DNA of 64,000 nt from Saccharopolyspora gregorii (GCF_024734405.1 NZ_CP059556.1:3906001-3970000), one strand, 5' to 3'; counted from the stretch's first letter, positions 26,801 to 34,532 are shown. The notes: a model not told the origin generated them from the letters alone. A program made the numbers and translations.

Positions 26801-28056
26801 GCCGAGAGGTCGTCGGGGCCGCGCAGGTCGGTGCACCGCGTCGCCATCCGGTGGAGGAAGTCCGCCTGGGCGGCGCCGAGCCCGTGGTCCCCGAGGCTCT
26901 GCACCACTTCCCCGACGGCGTCGTGCACCTCGGGCTGGATCAGGTGGTCGCCGAGGCCGAGCAGGAACGCGATGTTGGCCCGGAACATCCGATGCCCGGC
27001 GGCGTCCGCGTCGGCCACGATCTCGACGAGGCCGTCGGCGATCGTGGTGACGACCGGGCCTCGCTCCGCCTCTGGCAGGTCCTCCCACCGGACGCGGCGC
27101 GTGGCCCGGTGGCACCGGATGATGTCTCCCCTCTCGGTGAGCAGCTCCAGGTCGCGCAGCACGCGGAGTGCCGCCGACACGTCGTTCGGGCTCGGGTCCA
27201 CCTCGGAGTCCTGGCGCAGGTGGCGCAGCACGGGCGAGCTGGTGAGGAGTTCGACCGGGACCCCGTGGTCGTCGCTGGCGGACAGGAGGTCCGCCAGCCG
27301 GCTCGCGAGCGGATTCGTGCGGCTCGCGAGCGCGAGCGCGCTGCGCGCGGGGAAGGCGCTCGGCGAGCCGCCTTCGGCCTGGAACCGCTCGAAGTACTCC
27401 TGGTGGCCGATCGGGTTCTGCCGGAGGTAGGCGGCGATCATCGCGAGCGCGAGCGGGTCGTCGCCCCACGTTCGGGAGACGGCCGACATGTCGTCGCTCG
27501 CACCGCCGGTTCCCCTCGCCGTCAGGTGCCGCTCCGGATCGATCGGCCCGGGCAGCTCGATCGTCGTGACGCCGGGCAGCACCTCGGCGATCCGGTCCGG
27601 TCCGATCCGCGACGTGGCGAGCACTCGACCACCCGCAGGCGGCACCAGTCCTTCGAGGACTTCCGGGCTCGCGATGTCGTGCAACACCACCACCCAGCGG
27701 CGAGTGGATGCCGCCAGGTGCTCCAGGAAGCGCACGGCGTCCCGCTCCGGTCCACGACCGGAGCGCAGCCCCAGTCTCGCCGCCGCCATCGCGTAGGTGG
27801 ACAGGATCGATTCGCGCGATCCGGCCTCCGCCCACACCAGCAGGTCCACCTTGCCGGTTAACCAGGCTCGCTCCACCTGATCGACGATGGTGGCGGTCTT
27901 CCCGAATCCGTCGCCGTGGAACAGCGTCGTCCCCGCGGCCAGGAGTCCCGGCTCGTCCACCGCGACCATCGGCACGTACCCGGCAGCTTCCGGTGGCACC
28001 GTGCCCACCCGCAGCCATTGGTCCACTTCGAAAACACTCGCGCGCGCGTCCATCAT
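23887..28056 (-). CDS. NB-ARC/STAND-like NTPase with long kinesin-light-chain-type TPR array
   Basis: About 1389 residues from the ATG at 28056 (a second ATG follows at once; a more distal in-frame ATG at 28218 would add a basic, unconserved extension). Seen: Walker A HGDGFGKT (48-54), Walker B-like WVVVLHDIAS (about 121-130), then GGRVLATSR (about 142-150) as in NB-ARC domains, followed by a winged-helix-like region. From about residue 430 to the end are many TPRs carrying GxxHPxTxxxR signatures (for example LGPGHPDTVAAS, LGAAHPDTLRVR, AGPDHPETVDVR), the kinesin-light-chain type. STAND ATPases of this build are signal-sensing switches, often in defence or regulation. No N-terminal effector or DNA-binding domain is visible, so the output partner, if any, is a separate protein. 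A short unknown gene is divergent upstream. TTGGCAAGAT occurs twice around the start (28055-28064, 28098-28107). Confidence 0.85.
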   Translation of the reverse strand: MMDARASVFEVDQWLRVGTVPPEAAGYVPMVAVDEPGLLAAGTTLFHGDGFGKTATIVDQVERAWLTGKVDLLVWAEAGSRESILSTYAMAAARLGLRSGRGPERDAVRFLEHLAASTRRWVVVLHDIASPEVLEGLVPPAGGRVLATSRIGPDRIAEVLPGVTTIELPGPIDPERHLTARGTGGASDDMSAVSRTWGDDPLALAMIAAYLRQNPIGHQEYFERFQAEGGSPSAFPARSALALASRTNPLASRLADLLSASDDHGVPVELLTSSPVLRHLRQDSEVDPSPNDVSAALRVLRDLELLTERGDIIRCHRATRRVRWEDLPEAERGPVVTTIADGLVEIVADADAAGHRMFRANIAFLLGLGDHLIQPEVHDAVGEVVQSLGDHGLGAAQADFLHRMATRCTDLRGPDDLSAKLLRTMADAERDRDPEATRAALESALTAANIEPGPDHDQTVECREALLDVLDGLGAAAAAVEVAAHARDSRSRRLGPGHPDTVAASLDVARRRHELGDAAAAQGEWDALLSERAPESDEPAATGIQVHRHRIGVLTHGDPDRARAELSELITRAEAAPGTEHPVTADCREELACVPGGDPAANLELLTRVVVDRTRALGHSAPDTLRARLHAARLRSVFDTTGALVELEGLLPVLRRTLGTAHADSVFAAQEIAGLRCTSGDHAGGLAAQQELVRKLERECGAEHHQTFAARDHAAYLRGWCGDPVGGQQELDQLAFDLTRTVGPADVQTVHVERKAAVRLGENGDPHAAADRLSALAERLAAEADWAGEASFELRAELAWWQSAAGRYEDAVRTSAALLDDVRAAYGEHDPRRTPYHLSLAQFRGWGGDPAAAAAEYRRVRDAQLAFQAADHPDVLSTRYALVDWTGWAGDAAGAVELAEELAVDCGRALDADDPTKLVVDGALATWRRANGDAVGAAEQYAALAVDHARVHGPIASSTIWAADSAAQSWAAAGDFAAARRTYDELVIRLSSIAGPDHPETVDVRHRRVICGAAADPAAAVADLKLLVQDATRVLGAAHPDTLRVRRDLAEMRAAAGNPYRAMIEFDRLAVDRVDAFGPDHPDLDEPAPGTRGTPGSAAASAATLDGIAAALEVEFGPGNSAAMIARGVAAEWHGLAGDPAGAESALLELTAVAEEALGAHHRDVLRLLERLACWHVRNGNHAAAADVHRRVLGSKGRISFPDPNEIEHHCLSIAINLDAAGDRAEAVKAFEDWAQRSTVLFGATDLRVLDAWSVVVEHRGNSGDVAGAASLAAARGIAVGPYPRPCPRTAQELAAHERLAYWCARGGEAAAAAQLYRETALGWAATAGPDDPDALRTRELAALSLGDSGDAAGAAALLDWVLADHERVYGARHPVTEAVRERRMLRAG

Positions 28057-28446
28057 CTTGCCAACACCACACCCACCGGTCGTTCGGAACCCGGTCGATC
28101 TTGCCAATCGGCGCCCCGGCGCGGGGGCGAAGCCGCCCGAGGAGACGCATGCCACGGTGAGATCCGCGGGTCGGCGACTGATCAGCACGTGGTGAAGGCG
28201 GGGTACCGGAACCTGCACTGGTGCGGAGACGTCACCCTGCCGGCGGCCCCGCCCCGCACCCGCGCGGCCTTGCCCGGGCCGGGATCACGCCGGGTGCGGA
28301 CGGTCTCCCACCGGCTCACCCGGCGCCGTCGGGCGGCGCACCCGGTCGGCCCTGTCCTGCCGCACCTGCCGCCGACCATCATTCGAGCGGCACCGCTGGA
28401 CGTCGGGGCCGGCCCGGTCGCAGCGGTCGCACGACGGGGGGGAACG
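28057..28446. other. divergent intergenic region
   Basis: Spacer between the NTPase-TPR gene and the 117-residue gene. Apart from the repeated ATCTTGCCAA (28055-28064 and 28098-28107) I see no gene or strong hairpin in it. Confidence 0.4.
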
Positions 28447-28800
28447 ATGTCGCGGCGCACGCATGACGACGGCTGGTTCGAGGACGAGCTCCAGGACGGA
28501 TCCCCGTTCCGCTACCGGATCCACCTGGAGCCGATCTCCGAGATACATCCGGACGCGCTGAGCGTCCTGACCTTCGCGGCCGGGACCGAGGGCGTGCCGG
28601 TCACCGACTACATCCGCCGCGTCGCCGAGATGCCGAAGCAGGAGCTGCACATCTACCGGGACCAGGTCAAGCGCGGCGAAGGCGGCGACGGGCTGGCCCT
28701 GCGCTACGAGGCGTGGCTGGAAGCGCGCAGGACGGTCCAGGACGACATGCAGTTCCTGTCGAAGGGCGCGAAGCCCGGCGACCCGCCGTTCTGGATCTGA
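28447..28800 (+). CDS. conserved-looking small soluble protein of unknown function
   Basis: A 117-residue acidic protein, not recognised. ATG at 28447 follows a G-rich ribosome binding site (GGGGGGAACG). The composition is that of a genuine soluble protein: mixed alpha/beta N-terminal half (YRIHLEPISEIHPDALSVL), a helix-rich centre (VPVTDYIRRVAEMPKQELHIYRDQVKRG) and a C-terminus ending PPFWI. It has no signal peptide, membrane segment or known motif. It is divergent from the NB-ARC-TPR NTPase, so it could be that protein's effector or sensor partner, but the evidence is position only. No gene follows closely on the same strand. Confidence 0.65.
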   Translation: MSRRTHDDGWFEDELQDGSPFRYRIHLEPISEIHPDALSVLTFAAGTEGVPVTDYIRRVAEMPKQELHIYRDQVKRGEGGDGLALRYEAWLEARRTVQDDMQFLSKGAKPGDPPFWI

Positions 28801-28880
28801 CCACGACCCGCGGGCGAAGATCCGCCCCACGCGCCGGAACGGTGCGGCATGATCCACGGGTGTCGATCGGCGCAGCGGCG

Positions 28881-29042
28881 TCAGAGTTTTCGGAGACCGT
28901 CCAGGACTCGGGCGGGGGTCATCGGCGGCACCAGGTCGTGGTGAATGTTGCCGGTCAGGTGGCGGACGTAGCCGGTACGGCCTGGTGTCGCGAGATCGCC
29001 CGGGCGGGTCCGACCCGGTGCGGCTCGTGGTGGTTCCTTCAT
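28881..29042 (-). CDS. 53-residue protein translationally coupled to the 81-residue gene
   Basis: ATG at 29042 overlaps the stop of the 81-residue ORF (ATGA). The peptide is basic, with a Pro/Arg-rich N-terminus and a helix-like end (MTPARVLDGLRKL). No known domain. The exact stop-start overlap is the main reason to believe it. Transcribed with the upstream ORF. Confidence 0.45.
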   Translation of the reverse strand: MKEPPRAAPGRTRPGDLATPGRTGYVRHLTGNIHHDLVPPMTPARVLDGLRKL

Positions 29043-29284
29043 CCGGGTTCCCTGGATCGGTGGTGGTTTCTGGCCCAGTGGCGGGCTTTTCGCGCTACGT
29101 CGTTGTCGTCGATCCAGGGTTGGGTGACCGCGACGGTGTCGATGAGGGCGTGGTCGCCGCGCTCACCACGCCGGTCGCCGCGGTGCACGGTGAACACCGG
29201 ATCGGGCCGCCCCCACCGCACGGTGACGTCCCGTTCCGGGAGGTAGTGCCAGGCGCAGGGCAGCCCGTAGGACCTGAGCATCAT
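29039..29284 (-). CDS. small hypothetical protein (81 residues)
   Basis: ATG at 29284 (or the adjacent second ATG) follows a GAGGAAT ribosome binding site. The sequence has non-random composition (HYLPERDVTVRWGRPDPVF, VTQPWIDDNDVARKARHW) unlike the arginine-rich shadows around it. No recognised family. It is coupled to a 53-residue ORF and lies divergently upstream of the XRE/DUF5753 regulator. The spacer to that regulator contains two strong inverted repeats. Function unknown. Confidence 0.5.
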   Translation of the reverse strand: MMLRSYGLPCAWHYLPERDVTVRWGRPDPVFTVHRGDRRGERGDHALIDTVAVTQPWIDDNDVARKARHWARNHHRSREPG

Positions 29285-29320
29285 GGGAATTCCTCAGCAG
29301 GTGGAGGGAAATTGGGGAAC

Positions 29321-29363
29321 CCGGCCGCACGATCTCGGGGGAAGGGGTGGATCGTGCGGCCGG
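29321..29363. repeat. perfect inverted repeat upstream of the 81-residue gene
   Basis: Fourteen-base arms CCGGCCGCACGATC and GATCGTGCGGCCGG separated by 15 bases, within about 40-80 bases of the 81-residue gene's start. It may be an RNA hairpin in the 5' leader of that gene, an operator, or a terminator. Confidence 0.55.
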
Positions 29364-29521
29364 GCGTGTCCGGGCGGCGCTCGGGGAAGCACGCCACCCG
29401 GCCCGCGACCGGCGCCCATCGAGGGGCACTAACGGGCACCGGTCCACCCGGCCGGGGTCGGGGCACGACCGGCCGGGATTCTCAACGGATCAGCAGAAGC
29501 CGATCACGCGGAAATTTCCAC

Positions 29522-29574
29522 CAGGTGAATGACCCATCCGCCCAACGAGACTGGGCCGGTGGGCCATTCACCTG
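29522..29574. repeat. long imperfect inverted repeat upstream of the XRE regulator
   Basis: CAGGTGAATGACCCA (29522-29536) pairs with TGGGCCATTCACCTG (29560-29574) with one G-U pair, and inner CCGCCCA / TGGGCCGG segments extend the stem. It sits in the 560-base gap before the XRE/DUF5753 gene. The rest of this gap (29575-29846) is lower in GC and probably holds that gene's promoter, but I cannot fix its boxes. Confidence 0.5.
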
Positions 29575-29846
29575 AGCGCAAACGTGGATCACGCGGTGCG
29601 GAATGCATCGTTTCTCGTCTCCTTCGGGGTGAGATGGGAGCGAGTTCTGCTTCGACGTGGGCGGGGACTCCCGATGGGGCACCGCGCTCAAATCCGCCGA
29701 GCCGGTCGAACTTGATCGAAAGCGTAGAAGTGACTTAGTCAGCTTGGCTAGATCCACTTTCGGGTTAAGGTGCTGGCGGTCCAGCGCGCGGGACGGAGAT
29801 CATCTGGGGCGATCGAGTCGGAATGACGCGCGGAAGGAAATTGCTG

Positions 29847-30704
29847 ATGAGCAACGGCAGCGGATCGATGGTGAGCCGACGGCGACTCGGGATCGAGCTG
29901 CGCCTGCTGCGAGAACGAACGGGGATGAGCGCGGCGGACGCGGCCGACCGGCTCGACGACCTCTCGCAGACCAAGATCTCCCGCCTGGAGCGGGGCAAGG
30001 TCCAGCGTCCCAGGATCGGGGATGTGCGGGCACTTCTGGAGCTCTACGGCGTCACCGGCGACGACTCCGAAGCCCTGCTCGACCTGACCCGCGGTTCACG
30101 CGGCCGCGGCTGGTGGAACTCGTACTCCGACCTGCTGCCGAGCTGGTTCCACGGCTACGTCGGCCTCGAAGCCGAAGCCGCCGAACTCATCAACTTCGAA
30201 CCCCAGCTGATCCCGGGGCTGCTGCAGACGGAGGAGTACGTTCGAGCGCTGGCTCAGACCGCACCAGGGATCGCAGCGGACGACGTCGAGCGGCAGGTCA
30301 AGGTCAGAATGCTGCGGCAGGAAGCGTTGCGGCGGGAAGGCCCGTTCAAATTGTGGGCGATCGTGGACGAAGCCGTGATCCGGCGTCCGTTCGGTGGTCC
30401 GGCCGTGATGCGCGAACAGCTCGAACACCTCTTGGAAGCATCGACCTGGCCGAACGTCGTCCTTCAAGTGCTTCCCTTCGACGCCGGAAGCCACCCGGCG
30501 ATCTCCGGAAGCTTCGCGGTGCTGGGCTTCCCGGACGCCAGCGATACGGACGTCGCCTACCTCGATTCCCACGGAGGCTTGTTCTTGGACCAGGCGAGCG
30601 ACGTAGCCTGGTACCGGAACCTGTTCGACCACCTGCGCGCGCGAGCGGCCGATCCCGACCGAACGCGCGACTTGGTCAAGAAGACGGCGAAGGAGTTCAC
30701 GTGA
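29847..30704 (+). CDS. XRE-family helix-turn-helix regulator with DUF5753 domain
   Basis: A 285-residue protein. N-terminal XRE HTH (about 10-70): LGIELRLLRERTGMSAADAADRLDDLSQTKISRLERGKVQRP. The remainder is DUF5753 (LINFEPQLIPGLLQTEEYVRALAQ, VVLQVLPFDAGSHPAISGSFAVLGFP, FLDQASDVAWYRNLFDHLRARA). This pairing is hugely expanded in Streptomyces and relatives and is usually followed by DUF397 genes, as here; the WhiJ/AbaA-like modules affecting development and secondary metabolism are the best-studied cases. Start set at ATG 29847 behind GGAAGG; an ATG eight codons upstream (29823) lacks a comparable signal. Its stop overlaps the GTG of the first DUF397 gene. Confidence 0.93.
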   Translation: MSNGSGSMVSRRRLGIELRLLRERTGMSAADAADRLDDLSQTKISRLERGKVQRPRIGDVRALLELYGVTGDDSEALLDLTRGSRGRGWWNSYSDLLPSWFHGYVGLEAEAAELINFEPQLIPGLLQTEEYVRALAQTAPGIAADDVERQVKVRMLRQEALRREGPFKLWAIVDEAVIRRPFGGPAVMREQLEHLLEASTWPNVVLQVLPFDAGSHPAISGSFAVLGFPDASDTDVAYLDSHGGLFLDQASDVAWYRNLFDHLRARAADPDRTRDLVKKTAKEFT

Positions 30705-30931
30705 CCCAGCTGAACGGGCGAGCTTCGGATGACTGCGGCTTAGTGAACGCGGCCTGGCGCAAGAGTTCCTACAGCACCCCGAACGGCCAGTGCGTCGAAG
30801 TAGCAGCACTCCCCGACCGCACCGCCGTCCGAGACAGCAAACTCGGCGCCCGCAGCCCGATACTCCCCTTCCCCGCGCAGGCCTGGACCACCTTCCTCAC
30901 CAACCTCAAGACGGGCACCTACGACCGCTGA
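30701..30931 (+). CDS. DUF397 protein
   Basis: A 76-residue DUF397 protein with the family's W-R-K-S-S-Y-S...CVEVA...VRDSK pattern (AAWRKSSYSTPNGQCVEVA, TAVRDSKLG) and C-terminal AWTTFL. GTG start overlaps the regulator's stop (GTGA), indicating translational coupling. DUF397 proteins are partners of XRE/DUF5753 regulators and are thought to modulate or antagonise them; in WhiJ-type systems the small protein relieves repression. Only this conserved pairing supports the role here. Confidence 0.92.
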   Translation: MTQLNGRASDDCGLVNAAWRKSSYSTPNGQCVEVAALPDRTAVRDSKLGARSPILPFPAQAWTTFLTNLKTGTYDR

Positions 30932-30946
30932 CTTAGGGAGCGAAGC

Positions 30947-31156
30947 ATGAACGCCCCGGACTTCAGCCAGGCGACGTGGCGCAAGAGCACGAGGAGCAAC
31001 GGCGGCGGTGCGGCGTGCGTCGAGATCGCCTCGATCCCGGGTCTGACCGGTGTCCGAGACAGCAAACTGGGCGAAACCAGCCCGGTGCTGCCCTTCAGCG
31101 AAAGCACCTGGTCAACGTTCCTCAACTCGCTCAAGACCGGCACCTACGACCGCTGA
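30947..31156 (+). CDS. second DUF397 protein
   Basis: A 69-residue paralogue of the gene 15 bases upstream, with ATWRKSTRSNGGGAACVEIA, GVRDSKLGETSPVLPF and the same C-terminus (LKTGTYDR). ATG follows GGGAGCGAAGC. The identical ends of the two DUF397 proteins suggest a recent tandem duplication. Presumed partner of the same XRE/DUF5753 regulator. The CRISPR leader begins directly after its stop. Confidence 0.9.
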   Translation: MNAPDFSQATWRKSTRSNGGGAACVEIASIPGLTGVRDSKLGETSPVLPFSESTWSTFLNSLKTGTYDR

Positions 31157-31221
31157 CCCCCACACGCCCCCACCAAACGAAAACGAGCACATCGCCACCT
31201 AAACCCCCCAGCTCAAAAAGC

Positions 31222-31431
31222 GTAATCCCCACGCACGCGGGGATGGGCCCTCGACGGCCGACCGCATCGAGGGCGGTGCGGAGTAAGCCCGCGCACGCGG
31301 GGATGGGTCCACCTGCTGGCCCTGCCGGGCGATCGCGGCCCGGTAAGCCTCGCGCACGCGGGGATGGGCCGGGCCGGGGCCGGTTCATGGCTGGATATCC
31401 GTCGTAAGCCCCGCGCACGCAGAAGTGGAGC
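31222..31431 (+). CRISPR. small decaying type I-E CRISPR array (4 repeats, 3 spacers)
   Basis: Repeats start at 31222, 31283, 31343 and 31404 (periods 61, 60, 61). They share the core CGCACGCGGGGATGGG preceded by GTAAK, the type I-E repeat of actinomycetes. Repeat 2 lacks one base; repeat 4 has lost its 3' half, marking the leader-distal end. Repeat 1 also differs from the others at two places. Spacers are about 33, 32 and 33 bases at 31250-31282, 31311-31342 and 31371-31403. The 65 bases upstream (31157-31221) are the least GC-rich stretch nearby and fit a leader. No adaptation or interference genes are adjacent; the only cas gene seen is the solitary cas7 at 21.4 kb. Confidence 0.88.
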
Positions 31432-31436
31432 CCGCC

Positions 31437-31474
31437 CCGTTCACCCCGAAAGGCGGAGCGGGGCTTCGCCTTAT
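31437..31474. terminator. weak hairpin between array and higA
   Basis: AAGGCG (31450-31455) can pair with CGCCTT (31467-31472), overlapping an alternative GCCCCG/CGGGGC stem. It lies just after the higA-like stop and may end that transcript. Confidence 0.3.
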
Positions 31475-31476
31475 CG

Positions 31477-31782
31477 TCAGCAGACGTTGGCGAGCGGCGT
31501 GATCCGGTCGAGTTCTTCCCCGAGCCTGTCCTTCTCGATCTCCAGGTCGTAGTGCTCCTGGAGGTTGAGGAAGAACCTTTCGCCGGTGCCGAGGTAGCGG
31601 GCCAGCCGCAGCGCGGTGTTCGCGGTGATGTCGCGGTCGCCGTGCACGATCTCGTTGATTCGCCGGGCGGGCACGCCGATGTCCTTGGCGAGCCGGTACT
31701 GACTGATGCCGAGGGGCTGCATGAACTCTTCGTTGAGGATCTCGCCGGGGTGGACCGGGTCCACGGTGGTGTCGGTGTTCAT
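31477..31782 (-). CDS. higA: HigA/VapI-type antitoxin without a visible toxin
   Basis: A 101-residue XRE-type antitoxin of the HigA family: N-terminal VHPGEILNEEFMQPLGISQYRLAKDIGVPARRINEIVHGDRDITANTALRLARYLGTGERFFLNLQ is the complete family signature. ATG follows TAGGAGGGTCACG. HigB toxins normally lie directly upstream in the same operon. Here, upstream of the start, only a few codons ending in EIDDDW and a stop remain in one frame and a stop interrupts them, so no toxin is encoded. It may be an orphan antitoxin or simply a regulator. It lies 45 bases from the CRISPR array. Confidence 0.88.
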   Translation of the reverse strand: MNTDTTVDPVHPGEILNEEFMQPLGISQYRLAKDIGVPARRINEIVHGDRDITANTALRLARYLGTGERFFLNLQEHYDLEIEKDRLGEELDRITPLANVC

Positions 31783-32255
31783 CGTGACCCTCCTACCAGT
31801 CGTCGTCGATCTCAGGTCAATTCTCCGCGTCGTTCGATGGCCGGCCCCGCGCGGGGCTTGTTGGGACGCACCGCTGCGTTGAAAATCGGTTTGCCGCGTC
31901 GTGGTGCGCTGTTACGGTCCTTGGCGGTGGCCGGATCGCGGCCCGTTGTGAGGAGTGGTCGACGTGCTGGGTGAGGACGACATCTCCGGGTGAGGCCCGG
32001 TTCGGGACTCGGGTGAACCGTGGTTCGAGGCTCGGGTGAGAAACCCGGTCGGGGCCCGGTTCGAGCCGGAGTGCTCTGCGCCTCCTCCTGCCCTGGTTGG
32101 GGCGGTTCGGAGCGCTTGTCGTCGTACCCCACCACTGTTCGTTCCTCGGGCCGCCGCCCCGCGCTTCCTCTGATTCGCCGGTTCTCCTGCATCGCCGGCG
32201 TTCAGCGATCGGAAGCACGACTGCGGTGCGCCCGCCTGACGCGGGAGAGCTCGCC
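31783..32255. other. region between higA and the ABC-F gene, no gene recognised
   Basis: About 470 bases. An ORF on the minus strand (31812-32192) is arginine/proline-rich and looks like a shadow. CTCGGGTGA occurs twice (32007-32040 area), and a CCCCGCGCGGGG palindrome lies near 31845-31856. No toxin gene is present. Confidence 0.4.
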
Positions 32256-33881
32256 GTGGCCGATGCGTTGATCACCTGTTCCCACCTCACCTTCTCCTGG
32301 CCGGACGACACGCCGGTGTTCGACGACCTGTCGTGCACGGCGGGTCCGGGCCGCACCGGGCTGGTCGCGCCGAACGGCGCGGGCAAGAGCACGTTGCTGC
32401 GGCTCGTCGCCGGGGAGCTCACCCCGCGTTCCGGGTCCGCCACAGCGCATGGCGTGGTCGGGTACCTGCCGCAGACCCTGCCGCTGAACGGTGATCGCAC
32501 GGTCGCGGAGGTGCTGGAGATCGCGCCGGTGCTGCGCGCGCTGCGAGCCATCGAAGCCGGCGACGTGGACGAGGCGCACTTCGCGGTCGTCGGCTCCGAC
32601 TGGGACGTCGAGGAACGCGCCCGCGCCGAACTCGGCCGCCTCGGGCTCGACGAGATCGCGCTGGACCGGCCGCTGCGCACCTGCAGCGGCGGGCAGGCGG
32701 TGGCGATCGGGCTCGCCGCGCAACTGCTCAAGCGGCCGGACGTGCTGCTGCTGGACGAGCCGACGAACAACCTCGACCGGGACGCCCGCGACCGGCTGCA
32801 CCGGGTGCTCGCCGAGTGGAGCGGCTGCCTGCTGCTGGTCAGCCACGACAGGGAGCTGCTGGACCGGATGGATCGCATCGCCGAGCTCGACCGGGGCGAG
32901 ATCCGGTGGTACGGCGGGAACTTCACCGCCTACGAGCAGGCGCGGCTCGCCGAACGCGAGGTGGCCGAACGCAACGTGCGCAACGCCGAACAAGAGCTCA
33001 AGCGGGAGAAGCGGGAACGGCAGCAGGCCCGCGAACGCGCCGACCGGCGGGCGAGCAACGCGGCCCGCAACGCCGATTCCGCCGGGCTGCCGAAGATCCT
33101 CGCCGGAGCCCGCAAACGCCGCGCGCAGGAATCGGCCGGCCGCGCCGACGACACCCACGGGCAGCGCGTCGACGACGCCCGCCGCAGGCTCGACGAGGCG
33201 AACCGGGCGGTGCGCGACGACGACGTGCTCGCGCTGACGCTGCCCGGCACGCGCGTGCCCGCCGGGCGAACCCTGTTCCACGGCACCGGAATCCGGCTCG
33301 ACCTCGGCGGGCGCGCGCTGTTCGGCGACGGCATCGACCTCGCCGTCCGCGGGCCGGAGCGCATCGCGCTCAGCGGCGGCAACGGGTCCGGCAAGTCGAC
33401 GCTGCTGCGGCTGATCAGCGGCGAGCTCGCGCCGGACCACGGGGAGATCACCCGGTTCGACGGGCGGATCGCGACCCTGTCGCAGCGGCTCGACCTGCTC
33501 GGCCTGGACCGCTCCACCGCCGAGAACCTGCGGGACGCGGCCCCGGAACTGCCGCGGTCCGAGTTCATGCACGTGCTGGCGCGGTTCCTGTTCGCCGGCG
33601 ACCGGATGCACCTGCCCGTCCGCGCGCTCTCCGGCGGCGAACGGTTGCGGGCGACGCTGGCGTGCGTGCTGTGCGCGGAACCGGCGCCGCAGCTGCTGCT
33701 GCTCGACGAACCCACCAACAACCTCGACCTGGTCAGCACCGGGCAGCTCGTCGAAGCGCTGAACGCCTACGAAGGGGCGCTGGTCGTCGTCAGCCACGAC
33801 GAACGCTTCCTCTCCGAGGTCGACGTGCCGCGGCGGCTGCACCTGTCCGGCGGCGAACTGCGCGACACCGGCGGGAGATGA
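32256..33881 (+). CDS. ABC-F family ATPase (ribosome-associated)
   Basis: A 541-residue protein with two ABC domains and no membrane segments. First domain: Walker [12 protein letters not shown], signature CSGGQ, Walker [13 protein letters not shown] charged coiled-coil linker (about 230-330; [25 protein letters not shown]) joins the second domain: Walker [12 protein letters not shown], signature [17 protein letters not shown] and the H-loop [13 protein letters not shown] proteins bind the ribosomal E site; some give antibiotic resistance (OptrA, Vga, the macrolide types in producers) and others are housekeeping translation factors. GTG start at 32256 follows GGGAGAG. The neighbourhood (degraded lasso-peptide locus) gives no target. 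It is not the ABC exporter (D protein) of a lasso cluster, because it lacks transmembrane helices. Confidence 0.92.
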   Translation: MADALITCSHLTFSWPDDTPVFDDLSCTAGPGRTGLVAPNGAGKSTLLRLVAGELTPRSGSATAHGVVGYLPQTLPLNGDRTVAEVLEIAPVLRALRAIEAGDVDEAHFAVVGSDWDVEERARAELGRLGLDEIALDRPLRTCSGGQAVAIGLAAQLLKRPDVLLLDEPTNNLDRDARDRLHRVLAEWSGCLLLVSHDRELLDRMDRIAELDRGEIRWYGGNFTAYEQARLAEREVAERNVRNAEQELKREKRERQQARERADRRASNAARNADSAGLPKILAGARKRRAQESAGRADDTHGQRVDDARRRLDEANRAVRDDDVLALTLPGTRVPAGRTLFHGTGIRLDLGGRALFGDGIDLAVRGPERIALSGGNGSGKSTLLRLISGELAPDHGEITRFDGRIATLSQRLDLLGLDRSTAENLRDAAPELPRSEFMHVLARFLFAGDRMHLPVRALSGGERLRATLACVLCAEPAPQLLLLDEPTNNLDLVSTGQLVEALNAYEGALVVVSHDERFLSEVDVPRRLHLSGGELRDTGGR

Positions 33882-34271
33882 CCCGCACCGCCCGGCCGGA
33901 GGCGCAGTGGAAATGTCCCGCTGGAATGTCGAAAGCGAAGCAGGGCGGGAAATCACCTCGCCACCCGCGCGAAAGTCACTCTGGAGCAGGAATTTCACTA
34001 CCCGTTGGGGCGTACCCGGATACCGCCGGTTCGCGTAGCGTGGACATAACTGGGAAAGCGACGAATTCCGGACGCGTCGATGGGGAGATGCGCGCTGCCC
34101 GGAATCGCGGAGCACGACGCACCTGACCGACCGCACGGCCGCTCCTAATCGCGGCGAGAACACCCCTGCGAAAGCGGCTCCCGTCCGGCGGGGAATACCG
34201 CGGAGTGCTCGTTGCACTGCGCGGCCGCATCGTGCGAATTCGATGTGCCATGCCGATTCGGAGGAGGAAAG
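33882..34271. other. intergenic region before the lasso-peptide relic
   Basis: About 390 bases with locally lower GC (33960-34070), ending in an AGGAGGAAAG ribosome binding site at 34261. No lasso precursor-like ORF with a leader and a Gly/Cys-start core is visible on the plus strand. The sequence near 34030-34055 could be a promoter, but I cannot assign boxes firmly. Confidence 0.4.
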
Positions 34272-34530
34272 GTGCGGACCAGCGTTTCCGGCGACGAAGC
34301 CACGCGGAATCCGATCGTGCTCATCGCGCACGGCGTCCCCGCCTACCGGTGCGGCCTCGCCCTCGGCTTGCGGAACTCCGCGCCCGACGCGTTCGAGGTG
34401 CGCGAGTCGACCCCGCGTCGAGCAGCGCGATCAGCACGCCGTCCGGCCGGGCGCGGCGGAGCGCGGCGAGGGCGGCGAGGTCGCGGCACGGCACTTCGAC
34501 GAGGCAGGCGTCCCAGCCGGTGCGCTCGGC
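34272..34530 (+). pseudogene. response-regulator receiver fragment broken by an internal inversion
   Basis: GTG at 34272 behind AGGAGGAAAG starts a frame whose first 45 residues resemble the beginning of a LuxR-type receiver domain (NPIVLIAHGVPAYRCGLALG...APDAFEV). After about 34405 the plus frame turns into arginine-rich noise. The opposite strand of about 34400-34530 instead encodes a sensible receiver continuation (AERTGWDACLVEVPCRD, LAALAALRRARPDGVLIALLDAG). Joining the two pieces head to tail restores an N-terminal half of a receiver. The simplest reading is an approximately 130-base inversion in a former regulator of the lasso cluster; the LuxR helix-turn-helix end is gone. Confidence 0.5.
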
Positions 34531-34532
34531 CG

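Noticed and set aside
31812-32192. Minus-strand ORF upstream of higA as a possible toxin
   Set aside because: Arginine/proline-rich, no HigB/RelE motif, no ribosome binding site.
32256-33881. ABC-F gene as the exporter of the lasso-peptide locus
   Set aside because: It has two ATPase domains and no membrane helices; lasso D proteins have a fused transmembrane domain.
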